A DNA stretch of 53,894 bases, taken from Mogibacterium sp. Lineage in GTDB: Bacteria > Bacillota > Clostridia > Peptostreptococcales > Anaerovoracaceae. The notes beneath the pieces are model-generated. The model was given only the letters and a program-made list of their open reading frames with translations, was not told where the DNA came from and made no database searches. The stretch's first letter is position 1. Every line of letters starts with the position of its first letter. Shown piece by piece: positions 7,616-16,561 of this stretch. The position numbers and the translations under genes were made by a program. The DNA is taken from the NCBI GenBank assembly GCA_017405845.1, contig JAFQZQ010000009.1, positions 1 to 53,894 of the forward strand, written 5' to 3'.

Positions 7616-8387
7616 AATGAAGCGTTCATTCAAACTTGCAAATCATTATGCGCACAGGGGCTATCACGATAAACCGCGGATCCCGGAGAACTCCATGGCG
7701 GCTTTCCACCGCGCGGTGGAGTATGGGCTTCCGTCGGAATTCGACGTGCACCTGATCGCTGACGGCTCGCTCGTGGTTTTCCATGATGACAATCTGGAGC
7801 GCCAGACGGGCGTCAAGGGCAGCATCGAAGCCTACGATATAACCAACCTGAGGAAACTCAGGCTCGAAGGCTCTGACGAGGTGATACCGACATTCGACGA
7901 GGTGCTGGCTCTGTATGAGGACACGGGACTTCCGCTCCTCATAGAGCTCAAGTCCGTAAAGGGCAATCACCGTAAGCTCGCGGAGGCGGTCTGCAGGAGG
8001 CTCGACAGCTACAAGGGGAGCTTTGTACTGGAGAGTTTCGACCCGAGGGCCATGATGGCGGTCAGAAAGATAAGGCCGGATTTCATCAGGGGCCAGCTGG
8101 TGCAGGACTTTCTGAAGACGCCGGAAAATCTGCCGTTCTACCAGGTGGTCCTGCTGACCAATCTGTTCTTCAACATCATGGTGAAGCCGGACTTCATCGC
8201 AAACAGGATTGGAGACCGCAGAAGGCCGGCGCTCAGGCACGCTGTCGAGAAGGAGGGCAGGCCTGAGGCAACCTGGACGGTAAGAAATGCTGAGGATTAC
8301 AGAAAGACGGTCGCGGCGGGCCGCGTTCCGATATTCGAGCAGATAACGCCGGAAGAGCTTAAAGAGCTTAGTGTGATAAAAGGGTGA
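7608..8387 (+). CDS. Glycerophosphodiester phosphodiesterase
   Basis: 259 residues, cytoplasmic (no signal peptide). The GDPD catalytic set is intact: His16-Arg17, P-E-N at 26-28, Glu44 and Asp46 in E-F-D-V-H-L, His59 in V-F-H-D, and a later I-E-L-K-S. These bind the metal and the phosphodiester; the reaction yields glycerol-3-phosphate and an alcohol. Coupling to the upstream permease by an 8-nt overlap suggests the diester or its product is related to what that permease imports. Compare UgpQ-like cytoplasmic enzymes. Confidence 0.9.
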   Translation: MSKMKRSFKLANHYAHRGYHDKPRIPENSMAAFHRAVEYGLPSEFDVHLIADGSLVVFHDDNLERQTGVKGSIEAYDITNLRKLRLEGSDEVIPTFDEVLALYEDTGLPLLIELKSVKGNHRKLAEAVCRRLDSYKGSFVLESFDPRAMMAVRKIRPDFIRGQLVQDFLKTPENLPFYQVVLLTNLFFNIMVKPDFIANRIGDRRRPALRHAVEKEGRPEATWTVRNAEDYRKTVAAGRVPIFEQITPEELKELSVIKG

Positions 8388-9172
8388 AAACTATGGCAAC
8401 CAAGAAAAAAGTAAAGCTTACACCCGTAGGTGTCTGGCACTGGACCCGGCTGGTCTACAGGTCGATACTGTTTCTGCTACTGATATATTCATATGTCAGG
8501 TACAGGTTCATCTACCATGAGCCGTTCGTCATCGGGCTCGAGAAGATGCCGGGTATCATCATTTTTGTATGGACGGTCTATGTCATCGAGATGGTATTCC
8601 GCTTCTTCCCGGCGAAGATCGAGAGCCCGGGCTGCCAGAAGCAGTTCGCGCGCAATTACATAAAGACAGGCAAGACCGATGTTATAGTGCACGATAACAA
8701 CGCCACTATGCTGGTGGCACTTATATGGATCGTGTTCAACGGCATATTTGGAATGCTGCACATGATGGGAATACTCGACGACGGCATCATGATACTGCTC
8801 TGCGGAGCGTATTCGGTCTGCGACATGATATGCATCATGTTCTTCTGCCCGTTCCAGTCGTGGTTCCTGAAAAACAAATGCTGCAGCGCGTGCCGCATTT
8901 ACAACTGGGATTTTGCGATGATGTTCACGCCGCTGTTCTTCGTTGAGAAGACGTATACATGGAGCTTGCTGGTTCTTTCGATGCTCCTGCTGATAAGATG
9001 GGAGATCACGTTCTACAGGCATCCGGAGAGGTTCTCCGAGCATACCAACGCGTATCTCAAATGCAGCAACTGCAGCGAAAAGCTCTGCGCGCACAAAAGG
9101 CAGCTGCACAAGCTCTGGAAGCAGATCGAGGAATACAGCGAGAAAAAGCTTAAACAGCTGGAGCTCAAATAA
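8384..9172 (+). CDS. Multi-pass membrane protein with cysteine pairs, unknown function
   Basis: 262 residues, or 259 if translation begins at the ATG at 8393. The GTG at 8384 overlaps the upstream stop as GTGA; AGGGTGA could serve the ATG. About five hydrophobic segments are visible (near 22-42, 55-75, 105-125, 133-152 and 180-205). Three cysteine clusters stand out: C-C-x2-C near residue 165, C-x2-C near 227 in K-C-S-N-C-S-E-K-L-C, and a following Cys-Ala-His. The tail is charged and helical. I recognise no family. The cysteine clusters could bind metal or form disulfides depending on topology. Confidence 0.7.
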   Translation: MKTMATKKKVKLTPVGVWHWTRLVYRSILFLLLIYSYVRYRFIYHEPFVIGLEKMPGIIIFVWTVYVIEMVFRFFPAKIESPGCQKQFARNYIKTGKTDVIVHDNNATMLVALIWIVFNGIFGMLHMMGILDDGIMILLCGAYSVCDMICIMFFCPFQSWFLKNKCCSACRIYNWDFAMMFTPLFFVEKTYTWSLLVLSMLLLIRWEITFYRHPERFSEHTNAYLKCSNCSEKLCAHKRQLHKLWKQIEEYSEKKLKQLELK

Positions 9173-9224
9173 AGTCAATAAATGACCGGTCATCAGCCGG
9201 CCAATAAAATAGAGAGGAAATGAT

Positions 9225-10082
9225 ATGAGAAACAAGAGAAGAGATGGAAAGAGGGTAATTTGGCCGGACGGATATCACAACATACTGCCTTACATCATGC
9301 CTAAGAGGACAGAGGCGGAAGTGTCCATGACCGAGCAGTTCGACGTGACCGACCTGGTAAAGTACATGGCTGAGCGAAACGAGAAGGAAGGAACCAAACT
9401 CAAGATCTTCCACGCGATTTGCACAGCGGTGGCAAGGACCGTTTATCACAGGCCAAAGCTGAACTACTTCATCTCCGGCAGGACTTACTATGAGAGACCT
9501 GACATCACTCTGTCTTTTGTTGTAAAGCAGAGATTTGAGGACGAGGCAGACGAGACGCTGATGTTCCTCAAGGTCGATCCTGATATGAACTTCGATTCAA
9601 TCTCGAAGCTCATCATAGGCGACGTCAAAAAGGTCCGCAAAGAAAAGTCCAACGATCTCGACAAACTCATGAGCTTTGTCGGAAGCCTGCCAAGGCCGAT
9701 CCTTGAAGCGTTCTTCGGGACACTCAAGATCCTTGAATACCATGGCATCATGCCGAAGGCGCTCACTGCAGGCGATCCGAATTACTCATCCGTGCTTCTT
9801 TCGAATCTGGGATCGATCAAGTCCGATTCCTGCTACCACCATCTGAGCAACTACGGTACATGCTCGGTGATGATCACCATCGGCGTGCTTCATAAGGAGC
9901 AGAAGCAAATGTATGACGGCACATGGCAGGAGAGGGATGTCATCAACTGCACATTCACGATCGATGAAAGACTTGCGGACGGATTCTATTTTGCGAAGTC
10001 GCTTCGCATTGCAAAGTATATGCTCGAGCATCCTGAGGTGATGAACGAGCCAATCAGCAAGCCGGTACCGGTAGAACTGTAA
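9225..10082 (+). CDS. 2-oxoacid dehydrogenase E2-like acyltransferase homologue, catalytic His absent
   Basis: 285 residues matching the CAT/E2 catalytic-domain fold: an early I-x-P-Y-I-M-P-x-R segment, a central Y-x-R-P-D-I-T-L-S-F-V strand and a late S-x-x-L-S-N-x-G block. The lipoyl and E1/E3-binding domains of a true E2 are missing. At the active-site loop, normally D-H-R-x-x-D-G, the protein has D-E-R-L-A-D-G (residues 247-253): the general-base histidine is glutamate. So the fold is likely but CoA-dependent acyl transfer by the classic mechanism is doubtful. Similar stand-alone proteins are often labelled 2-oxo acid dehydrogenase acyltransferase. Confidence 0.72.
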   Translation: MRNKRRDGKRVIWPDGYHNILPYIMPKRTEAEVSMTEQFDVTDLVKYMAERNEKEGTKLKIFHAICTAVARTVYHRPKLNYFISGRTYYERPDITLSFVVKQRFEDEADETLMFLKVDPDMNFDSISKLIIGDVKKVRKEKSNDLDKLMSFVGSLPRPILEAFFGTLKILEYHGIMPKALTAGDPNYSSVLLSNLGSIKSDSCYHHLSNYGTCSVMITIGVLHKEQKQMYDGTWQERDVINCTFTIDERLADGFYFAKSLRIAKYMLEHPEVMNEPISKPVPVEL

Positions 10083-10094
10083 AGGGATAAAACA

Positions 10095-11450
10095 ATGAGC
10101 AGGGAAAAGAGAGCCGAAAAGCATATGGCGTCTGAGCCAAAAAAGAAGAAAAAGCGCGGTCTGTGGTGGAAAATACCTATGTGGATCGTGATCGTCTGCG
10201 TGGTACTCGCAGGTTCTGCGGCTGCCGTAAACTACGGGGTGTCGCTCCACCTGAGGCATTACATCAACAGCTTTGATCCTGTTGACTACAGCAATGTGGA
10301 CAGGGTCGTGCCGGAGATTGATCCTCAGACGGGATACTATACGTTCACGACCGACAGAGAGCTTAAGATCATGATGCTTACCGACATCCACCTGGGCGGA
10401 GGCATCTGGAGCCGCGAGAAGGACCGCAAGACGGTCTACGAAGTGATCACCATGCTGCAAAAGGAGAAGCCTGATCTGGTCATCCTTGACGGTGACAATA
10501 CCTTCGCGGTGCCGGGACCTGTGTACAATGGCGGCGGCACTCTTAACAACTACATGGCTGCTCGCGATGTTATTCAGATATTCAACCACGAGGGCGTCTA
10601 CTTCTCGACGGTGTTCGGCAACCACGACACTGAGGTGTTCGACTATACCGGCAGGCAGAAGCTCGGCGAGCTTTACATGAACGACAAGTTTGAGTACTGC
10701 ATCTTCGACCAGAACTACACTGACGGAGCAGGACTCCCTTCGGTAACGAACCAGATAATGCTGGTGAAGGACACGAAGGGAAAGATCAAGAAAGCTCTCC
10801 TCCTTGTGGACAGCAATGCGTATGTGGATGATACCATCCAAGCGGTACTCGATTGGGACTACGATATAATCAGGGATTCAACTGTCGACTGGGCAGCGAA
10901 TGCGCTCGAGGATCTTCAGTGCCCGCAGACTGTAGCCTTCTTCCATATCCCTACGAGCGAGTTCCGTATTGCATATGAGGAGCTGGAAGCCAACGGGTGG
11001 AAGGATACAGAAGATACAAAGTATATCTCCGGCGTCTGGGATGAGCTGGTCGACGAGACCACACACAGCCGCATATGGCACGGAGGCATTACGCGCGATG
11101 TTCCGCTCGTGGATATCGACAAGTTCTTTGAAGCCATGGGACCGACCGGCATCGATGTGCTCGAGGCATGCTACTGCGGCCACGACCACGTCAACAATGC
11201 GGTGGTCAATTACAAGGGAGTTGACCTTTGCTACGGCTACTCGATCGACAACCTCGCGTACACGGACATCAATTACTCCGGCGCGCAGAGAGGTGCGACA
11301 ATAATCACGATCGGACCGGACGGCAAGAGGACTACAGAATATAAGAACGCTTACAAGGACTATGGCGTACAGACAGACAAGTTCGTAGATGTTTATACCG
11401 ATCATCTCTTATACGAAGGAGGAAAGCCTGACGGTGTAGTGATGCCGTAA
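10095..11450 (+). CDS. Membrane-anchored metallophosphoesterase
   Basis: 451 residues. A lysine-rich N-terminus precedes one hydrophobic helix (about residues 27-48), so the catalytic part is expected outside the membrane. All calcineurin-type motifs are present: D-I-H at 97-99, G-D-N with Asp134, G-N-H-D at 175-178, a mid-domain H-I-P-T-S-E-F, and G-H-D-H at 362-365. This is the dinuclear-metal phosphoesterase set (purple-acid-phosphatase-like). The long region between motifs and the P-V-Y-N-G-G-G segment suggest a bulky substrate such as a sugar-nucleotide or polyphosphate, but that is not readable. It starts 12 bp after the E2-like gene. Confidence 0.87.
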   Translation: MSREKRAEKHMASEPKKKKKRGLWWKIPMWIVIVCVVLAGSAAAVNYGVSLHLRHYINSFDPVDYSNVDRVVPEIDPQTGYYTFTTDRELKIMMLTDIHLGGGIWSREKDRKTVYEVITMLQKEKPDLVILDGDNTFAVPGPVYNGGGTLNNYMAARDVIQIFNHEGVYFSTVFGNHDTEVFDYTGRQKLGELYMNDKFEYCIFDQNYTDGAGLPSVTNQIMLVKDTKGKIKKALLLVDSNAYVDDTIQAVLDWDYDIIRDSTVDWAANALEDLQCPQTVAFFHIPTSEFRIAYEELEANGWKDTEDTKYISGVWDELVDETTHSRIWHGGITRDVPLVDIDKFFEAMGPTGIDVLEACYCGHDHVNNAVVNYKGVDLCYGYSIDNLAYTDINYSGAQRGATIITIGPDGKRTTEYKNAYKDYGVQTDKFVDVYTDHLLYEGGKPDGVVMP

Positions 11451-11462
11451 GTTATCTCTAAC

Positions 11463-11492
11463 GGGGACTGTCCCCGGAAGGGACGTCTAACT
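11463..11492. repeat. REP-like palindrome GGGGAC-T-GTCCCC
   Basis: A perfect 6-bp stem around one base (11463-11475) is followed by GGAAGGGACGTCTAAC; a second TCTAAC precedes the palindrome, giving direct flanks. It lies in the 63-bp gap before the ABC-GNAT gene. Its GGGAC theme recalls the hairpin at 2101. A short mRNA stability or REP-type element is plausible. Confidence 0.4.
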
Positions 11493-11513
11493 TTTCCACA
11501 GAAGGGGTAGAGG

Positions 11514-13889
11514 ATGGCTGGACCGGGACCGGGCCGCATGGGCCCTATGCACTTCCTGACGGAGGAAGAAAAACAGAATATGCCTAAGGTGACGAAGGCG
11601 CTGCTTGTCAGGATAATGAGCTATCTGAAGCCGTACTGGCTGCAGTTCATCTTCGTGTTCATCGCGATTCTGCTGTCGGCGACCGTCGGACTCTTTCCGT
11701 CGATCATAACCGGCCGCATCGTCGATGAGGCACTTGTGGGCAGAAACATGGAGCTGCTTATCCGGCTCCTGCTTATGGCGTTCGCGGCGCTGACCGTGAG
11801 CCAGCTGGTGGGTGTGCTCGAGAACTACATCAACGCGTGGATCTCGCAGCGCATCATCTTCGACATGCGCAACCAGATGTACAAGCATCTGCAGTACATG
11901 CCGCACTCGTTCTTCACCACGGAGAAGCAGGGTGACATCATCACGCGCATGAATACGGACATCAGCGGCGTCAGCTCGGTCATCAGTGGAACGCTTTCAA
12001 ACATCGTCAGCAATGTGGCGACCGTCATCACGACTCTGGTGGCGCTCTTCAGCATGAGCGCTCCGCTCGCGCTTGTGGGCATCGCGGTAATTCCGCTGCT
12101 GGTGCTGCCGACGAGGACAGCCGGCCGCACGCGCTGGAAGTATCTGACGCAGAGCCAGGCCAAGAGCGACGAACTCAACCAGAAGATAGACGAGACTCTG
12201 TCGGTGAGCGGGTCGATGCTGGTGAAGATATTCACGCGCGAGAAGAAGGAGTACGACGACTTCGTGAAGGTCAACAAGGAGGTAACCGATCTCAACCTCA
12301 AGGAGCAGAGGTCGGGCCAGCTCTTCCGCGTGGTGATGGGAATGTTCACGCAGCTTGGGCCGCTGCTCATTTACTTTGCGGGCGGCTACTTCATCATAAA
12401 GCAGATCGACACGACTCTGACCGTCGGCGTGATCACCGCGACTGTGGCGCTCATCAACAGACTGTACAGGCCTATAGAGCAGCTGATGAACATCTCAGTG
12501 GACTTCACGCGCTCTCTGGCGCTTTTTACGCGCATCTTTGACTATTTCGACAGGGAGAACACAATTGTCTCCCCAGAGGACGGAAAAACGCCTGACGTCG
12601 ACAATAAGCCAATCACCTACGAGCACGTGGCGTTCAGCTACAACCCCGAGAATCCTATCCTCACAGACGTGAATTTCGAGGTCCCGGGCGGCAGCATGTA
12701 CGCGATAGTGGGACCTTCGGGCTCGGGCAAGTCGACCGTAGTGAACCTCATCCCGAGGCTTTACGACGTGTGCGCGGGCTCCGTGAAGATTGCGGGCGTG
12801 GATGTGCGTGACTTCGACCTCACTTATCTGAGGGAGCAGATCGGCGTGGTGACGCAGGAGTCGTATCTCTTCAACGGCAGCATACTCGAGAACCTCAGGT
12901 ACGCGAAGAGCGACGCCACGATGGAGGAGATCGAAGAGGCCTGCCGCATCGCGAACATACATGAATTCATAAAGAACCAACCTGACGGCTACGGCACACA
13001 GGTCGGAAACCGCGGGCTCAAGCTCTCGGGCGGCGAAAAGCAGAGGCTGTCGCTGGCGAGAGTCATACTGAAGGATCCTAAGATCCTCATACTCGACGAG
13101 GCCACTTCGGCCCTTGACTCCATCTCCGAGAACTCCATACAGGACGCCCTCGAGCAGATGATGGTGGGGCGCACAAGCATCGTTATAGCGCACAGGCTGT
13201 CGACAATTCTCAAAGCCGACAGGATCCTCGTCGTAAAGGACGGGGTGATCGCCGAGCAGGGCACACACGAAGAGCTGCTGGCGCTTGGCGGCACCTACAA
13301 GGAGCTCTACGAGACGCAGTTCCGTCAGGCCATCGACAGCGAGGCGGCCAGGAGCAGCGCGGAGGAGGCCGGCGAAAGCGACGGCCTGGATATCCGGACA
13401 CTGTCGACGCAGTACAAGGTCAGAAAGATCACCGAGGAGGATATCTCGCGCGTGTACAGGCTGGCGAAGTCCAACAGGCGCTATTACCGCTACCTCGGAA
13501 GGATCCCTACACGCGAGAGTCTCACAGACATCATCTCGACTGTACCGGATGGGGTATCGCCGGTCTGCAAGCACTTTGTCGGATTCTATAACGAAGACGA
13601 AGCGCTGGTCGCGGTCATGGACCTCATCACCGGTTATCCTGAGAGCAACGATGCATTCATCGGATGGCTGATGGTGGACGGAGACATGCAGGGTAAAGGC
13701 GTCGGATCGGGTATATTCGCCGACGTGCGCGCGGCGATGAAGGCGGCGGGATATGACTATCTGTCGCTTGCCGTAATAAAGAAGAATGAAGAGGCCCTGA
13801 AATTCTGGCAGGATCAGGGCTTCAGTGTAGAGGAAGAGACCGTCAGCACTGATGGTTACGAGGTCTTCAGAATGGCGAGGGATATTTAG
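11514..13889 (+). CDS. ABC exporter (TMD-NBD) fused to a C-terminal GNAT acetyltransferase
   Basis: 791 residues, about 190 longer than a usual half-exporter. Residues 1-370 hold a type-IV exporter membrane domain with six helices, as in MsbA/LmrA relatives. The nucleotide-binding domain has Walker A G-P-S-G-S-G-K-S-T (400-408), signature L-S-G-G-E-K-Q-R (504-511), Walker B L-I-L-D-E (about 525-529) and the H-loop in I-A-H-R. After a short linker (605-630) a complete GNAT fold runs to the end, with the acetyl-CoA loop Q-G-K-G-V-G at 726-731 and a C-terminal N-E-x-A-L-x-F-W-x-x-x-G-F. It should work as a dimer in the membrane with the acetyltransferase facing the cytoplasm. The frame is unbroken across the join. 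A free GNAT gene follows after 3 bp. Confidence 0.88.
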   Translation: MAGPGPGRMGPMHFLTEEEKQNMPKVTKALLVRIMSYLKPYWLQFIFVFIAILLSATVGLFPSIITGRIVDEALVGRNMELLIRLLLMAFAALTVSQLVGVLENYINAWISQRIIFDMRNQMYKHLQYMPHSFFTTEKQGDIITRMNTDISGVSSVISGTLSNIVSNVATVITTLVALFSMSAPLALVGIAVIPLLVLPTRTAGRTRWKYLTQSQAKSDELNQKIDETLSVSGSMLVKIFTREKKEYDDFVKVNKEVTDLNLKEQRSGQLFRVVMGMFTQLGPLLIYFAGGYFIIKQIDTTLTVGVITATVALINRLYRPIEQLMNISVDFTRSLALFTRIFDYFDRENTIVSPEDGKTPDVDNKPITYEHVAFSYNPENPILTDVNFEVPGGSMYAIVGPSGSGKSTVVNLIPRLYDVCAGSVKIAGVDVRDFDLTYLREQIGVVTQESYLFNGSILENLRYAKSDATMEEIEEACRIANIHEFIKNQPDGYGTQVGNRGLKLSGGEKQRLSLARVILKDPKILILDEATSALDSISENSIQDALEQMMVGRTSIVIAHRLSTILKADRILVVKDGVIAEQGTHEELLALGGTYKELYETQFRQAIDSEAARSSAEEAGESDGLDIRTLSTQYKVRKITEEDISRVYRLAKSNRRYYRYLGRIPTRESLTDIISTVPDGVSPVCKHFVGFYNEDEALVAVMDLITGYPESNDAFIGWLMVDGDMQGKGVGSGIFADVRAAMKAAGYDYLSLAVIKKNEEALKFWQDQGFSVEEETVSTDGYEVFRMARDI

Positions 13890-13892
13890 ACT

Positions 13893-14450
13893 ATGAGCAG
13901 TTATCCGGTATTCAGAAAAGCGAGACCAGACGATCTTGATGCGATCGCGTGCATATATGACCGCGCTCACGATGCAGAGGAAGCGGGGCTGACTACCACC
14001 GGATGGGTCAGGGGCATCTATCCTGTGAGAGAGGTCGCCGTCGCTGCACTTGAACGTGACGACATGTATGTGGCCGAACTGATGGATCCCGACGATCCGT
14101 GCGGGCACCCGCTTATAGTGGCGTCAGGCGTTATCAACCGGATACAGGTGAACGTGTATCTGGACTGCGACTGGGAGTACAAGGCACCCGATGAGAAGGT
14201 GCTCGTACTGCACACGCTGGTGGTGGACCCGGACGCGAGGGGCCGCGGCATCGGCCCGGCTTTCGTGAGATTCTACGAGAAGCTCGCTGCGAAGCAGGGA
14301 TGCGAGGTGCTGAGGATAGACACCAACGCCAGAAACAAAATGGCGCGCAAAATGTACGCAAAGCTCGGCTACGTCGAGACTGACATTGTTCCTACTGTAT
14401 TTAATGGCATCCGGAACGTCGACCTCGTGTTGATGGAGAAGAAAATATGA
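13893..14450 (+). CDS. GNAT family N-acetyltransferase
   Basis: 185 residues forming a single GNAT domain. Motif A is V-V-D-P-D-A-R-G-R-G-I-G, with the CoA pyrophosphate loop at residues 116-121; motif B holds A-R-K-M-Y-x-K-L-G-Y. It starts 3 bp after the ABC-GNAT stop and in the same frame, and its own stop overlaps the next start (ATGA), so the three genes are co-translated. The substrate is unknown. Its position directly after a fused GNAT suggests the two may act on related molecules, or that one arose near the other; sequence similarity between them is low outside the CoA loop. Confidence 0.85.
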   Translation: MSSYPVFRKARPDDLDAIACIYDRAHDAEEAGLTTTGWVRGIYPVREVAVAALERDDMYVAELMDPDDPCGHPLIVASGVINRIQVNVYLDCDWEYKAPDEKVLVLHTLVVDPDARGRGIGPAFVRFYEKLAAKQGCEVLRIDTNARNKMARKMYAKLGYVETDIVPTVFNGIRNVDLVLMEKKI

Positions 14451-15169
14451 AGGTGATATATGACCGACTGCTCGGGATGCGTGATGCAGAGTACGCGGAC
14501 TTCCAGGCAAAACTTACTCCGGGTGTGGAACCATGGCGCTTCATAGGCGTGCGCACACCGCAGCTGAGGGCTCTGGCAAAAGATATCGTGAGGGGCAAAG
14601 CCGATGGCATCGACGCGGAGCTTACCGCACGCTTTTTGGCGGAACTTCCGCATGAGTACTTCGACGAGAACCAGCTCCACGCATTCATTATTTCGGAGAT
14701 AAAAGACTTCAATGAATGCGTCGCGATGACAGAGGCCTTTCTGCCGTACGTGAACAACTGGGCTACCTGCGATCAGCTGTCGCCGAAGGTGTTCGCGAAG
14801 AAGAAAGGCGGAAGGCTCGTTTACGGAGCTGAGCTGCTCAGGCACATCGACAGATGGCTGTGCTCGGACGAGACATACACGGTGCGCTTCGGTATAGGCA
14901 TGCTGCTTGCACACTACCTGGACAGCGACTTCGATCCGGCATGGATGGACAGAGTGGCGGAGATCCGCTCCGGTGAGTACTACATAAACATGATGATCGC
15001 GTGGTATTTCGCTACGGCACTGGCTAAACAGTGGGACGCCGCGCACGATGTGCTGATACACAACAGGCTTGATGAGTGGACGCACAACAAGACGATACAG
15101 AAGGCGGTCGAAAGCCGCAGGATAACAGACGAACAGAAAGCATATTTAAGGACTTTAAAGAGAAAATGA
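14447..15169 (+). CDS. AlkD-like DNA alkylation repair protein (HEAT-like repeats)
   Basis: 240 residues, all helical. The opening Y-x-D-F-x-A-K-L-x-P-G, the I-G-V-R-T-P-x-L-R block and N-N-W-A-T-C-D at 103-109 are hallmarks of the AlkD/AlkD2 DNA glycosylase superfamily, including the Trp-Asp area used around alkylated bases. The later Y-Y-I-N-M-M-I-A-W-Y-F-A-x-A motif also fits. Whether it is an active glycosylase or an inactive AlkD2-type homologue cannot be told from motifs alone. It overlaps genes on both sides (4 nt each), pairing it with rarA, another genome-maintenance gene. Confidence 0.83.
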   Translation: MKVIYDRLLGMRDAEYADFQAKLTPGVEPWRFIGVRTPQLRALAKDIVRGKADGIDAELTARFLAELPHEYFDENQLHAFIISEIKDFNECVAMTEAFLPYVNNWATCDQLSPKVFAKKKGGRLVYGAELLRHIDRWLCSDETYTVRFGIGMLLAHYLDSDFDPAWMDRVAEIRSGEYYINMMIAWYFATALAKQWDAAHDVLIHNRLDEWTHNKTIQKAVESRRITDEQKAYLRTLKRK

Positions 15170-16512
15170 GTCAGTTAAGCATTTTCGATACAGTAAAAAA
15201 CGACAACCAGCCGCTCGCAGCGAGGATGAGGCCGAGGAACTTCAATGAGTTCGTAGGGCAGCAGCAGCTCGTGGGTGAGGGCAAAGTGCTGCGCAACCTG
15301 ATCGAGCGCGACAGCGTCTCCTCCATGATATTCTGGGGGCCGCCGGGAGTCGGCAAGACGACCCTGGCGCAGATAATCGCTGCCAAGACGGACGCGCAGT
15401 TCATTACCTTCAGCGCGGTGACGAGCGGAATAAAGGATATAAAGACGGTGATGCAGCAGGCGGACAAAATGACAGCTATCGGAGCGCGCACCATCGTTTT
15501 CGTGGATGAGATCCACAGATTCAACAAGGCGCAGCAGGACGCCTTTCTGCCTTTCGTGGAGAAGGGCAGCATCATACTGATCGGTGCCACGACAGAGAAT
15601 CCGTCGTTCGAGGTGAACGGCGCTTTGCTCTCGAGATGCAAGGTGTTTGTGCTGCATCAGCTGACGCCTGAGGACATTGAGCAGCTGATACGCAACGCTG
15701 TCAGCGACCCGAGGGGGTTCGGCGGCCAGGACGTCCGCATCAGCGATGATGTTATAAGCGCGCTCGCGTCGTTTGCGAATGGCGATGCAAGGACAGCGCT
15801 CTCGACACTCGAGATGATGGTGCTGAACGCGGACTACACCAGTGATCCGGCTGACGGGCACGAGATCATCACGGTCACGACCGAGGACTTTGAGCAGTGC
15901 ACTTCGCGCAAGTCGCTGCTTTACGATAAGCAGGGTGAGGAGCATTACAACCTCATCTCTGCGCTTCACAAATCGATGAGGAATTCCGATGCGGATGCGG
16001 CGGTTTACTGGCTGGCGCGCATGCTTGAGTCGGGCGAGGACCCGATCTACATTGCTCGCCGCGTCACGAGGTTTGCGGCAGAGGATGTCGGCCTCGCTGA
16101 TCCGAGAGCTCTGGAGCTCTCGGTCGCGGCATTCCAGGCCTGTCATCTGATCGGAATGCCGGAGTGCAGCGTGCACCTCACCGAGGCCGTCATCTACAAC
16201 GCGCTGGCTCCTAAGTCAAATGCGATGGAGGTCGCATACATGCAGGCAGCGAGCGACGCCAACGAGCACTTCGCCGAGCCCGTACCGCTGCACATACGCA
16301 ATGCTCCTACAAAACTGATGAAGGAGCTCGATTACGGCAAGGGCTATGTGTACGCACACGATACCGAAGACAAGATAGCGGACATGGAGTGCCTGCCCGA
16401 GAATCTGCGCGGCCGTGAATACTACCACCCGGGCAACCAGGGATTTGAGCCGCGCTTCAAGGAACGCTACGAAGCAATCAAGAAATGGAGAGAAGAGCAT
16501 AGGAAGAAATAA
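15166..16512 (+). CDS. rarA: Replication-associated recombination protein A (AAA+ ATPase)
   Basis: 448 residues from the ATG at 15166, which overlaps the upstream stop as ATGA; an in-frame ATG 90 bp upstream lies inside the previous gene and adds no family sequence. Walker A G-P-P-G-V-G-K-T is at 58-65, Walker B F-V-D-E-I-H with Asp114-Glu115, sensor-1 G-A-T-T-E-N-P-S-F, and the C-terminal half has the MgsA/RarA tetramer region with P-K-S-N-A. RarA/MgsA/WRNIP1 proteins act at stalled forks. The N-terminal S-I-F-D segment is a plausible clamp- or SSB-contact end, but that is inference. Confidence 0.93.
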   Translation: MSQLSIFDTVKNDNQPLAARMRPRNFNEFVGQQQLVGEGKVLRNLIERDSVSSMIFWGPPGVGKTTLAQIIAAKTDAQFITFSAVTSGIKDIKTVMQQADKMTAIGARTIVFVDEIHRFNKAQQDAFLPFVEKGSIILIGATTENPSFEVNGALLSRCKVFVLHQLTPEDIEQLIRNAVSDPRGFGGQDVRISDDVISALASFANGDARTALSTLEMMVLNADYTSDPADGHEIITVTTEDFEQCTSRKSLLYDKQGEEHYNLISALHKSMRNSDADAAVYWLARMLESGEDPIYIARRVTRFAAEDVGLADPRALELSVAAFQACHLIGMPECSVHLTEAVIYNALAPKSNAMEVAYMQAASDANEHFAEPVPLHIRNAPTKLMKELDYGKGYVYAHDTEDKIADMECLPENLRGREYYHPGNQGFEPRFKERYEAIKKWREEHRKK

Positions 16513-16561
16513 CTGAAGGGACCGGAGGGCAAGTACATCTCGCAAATAAAGGGGGTAAAAA

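Noticed and set aside
12495..14108. 537-codon open frame on minus across the ABC-GNAT gene
   Set aside because: Shadow of GC-rich third positions; the plus frame carries all ABC and GNAT motifs.
15076..15165. Longer rarA with a start at 15076
   Set aside because: It would lie wholly inside the AlkD-like gene; the ATGA overlap start at 15166 begins with family sequence.
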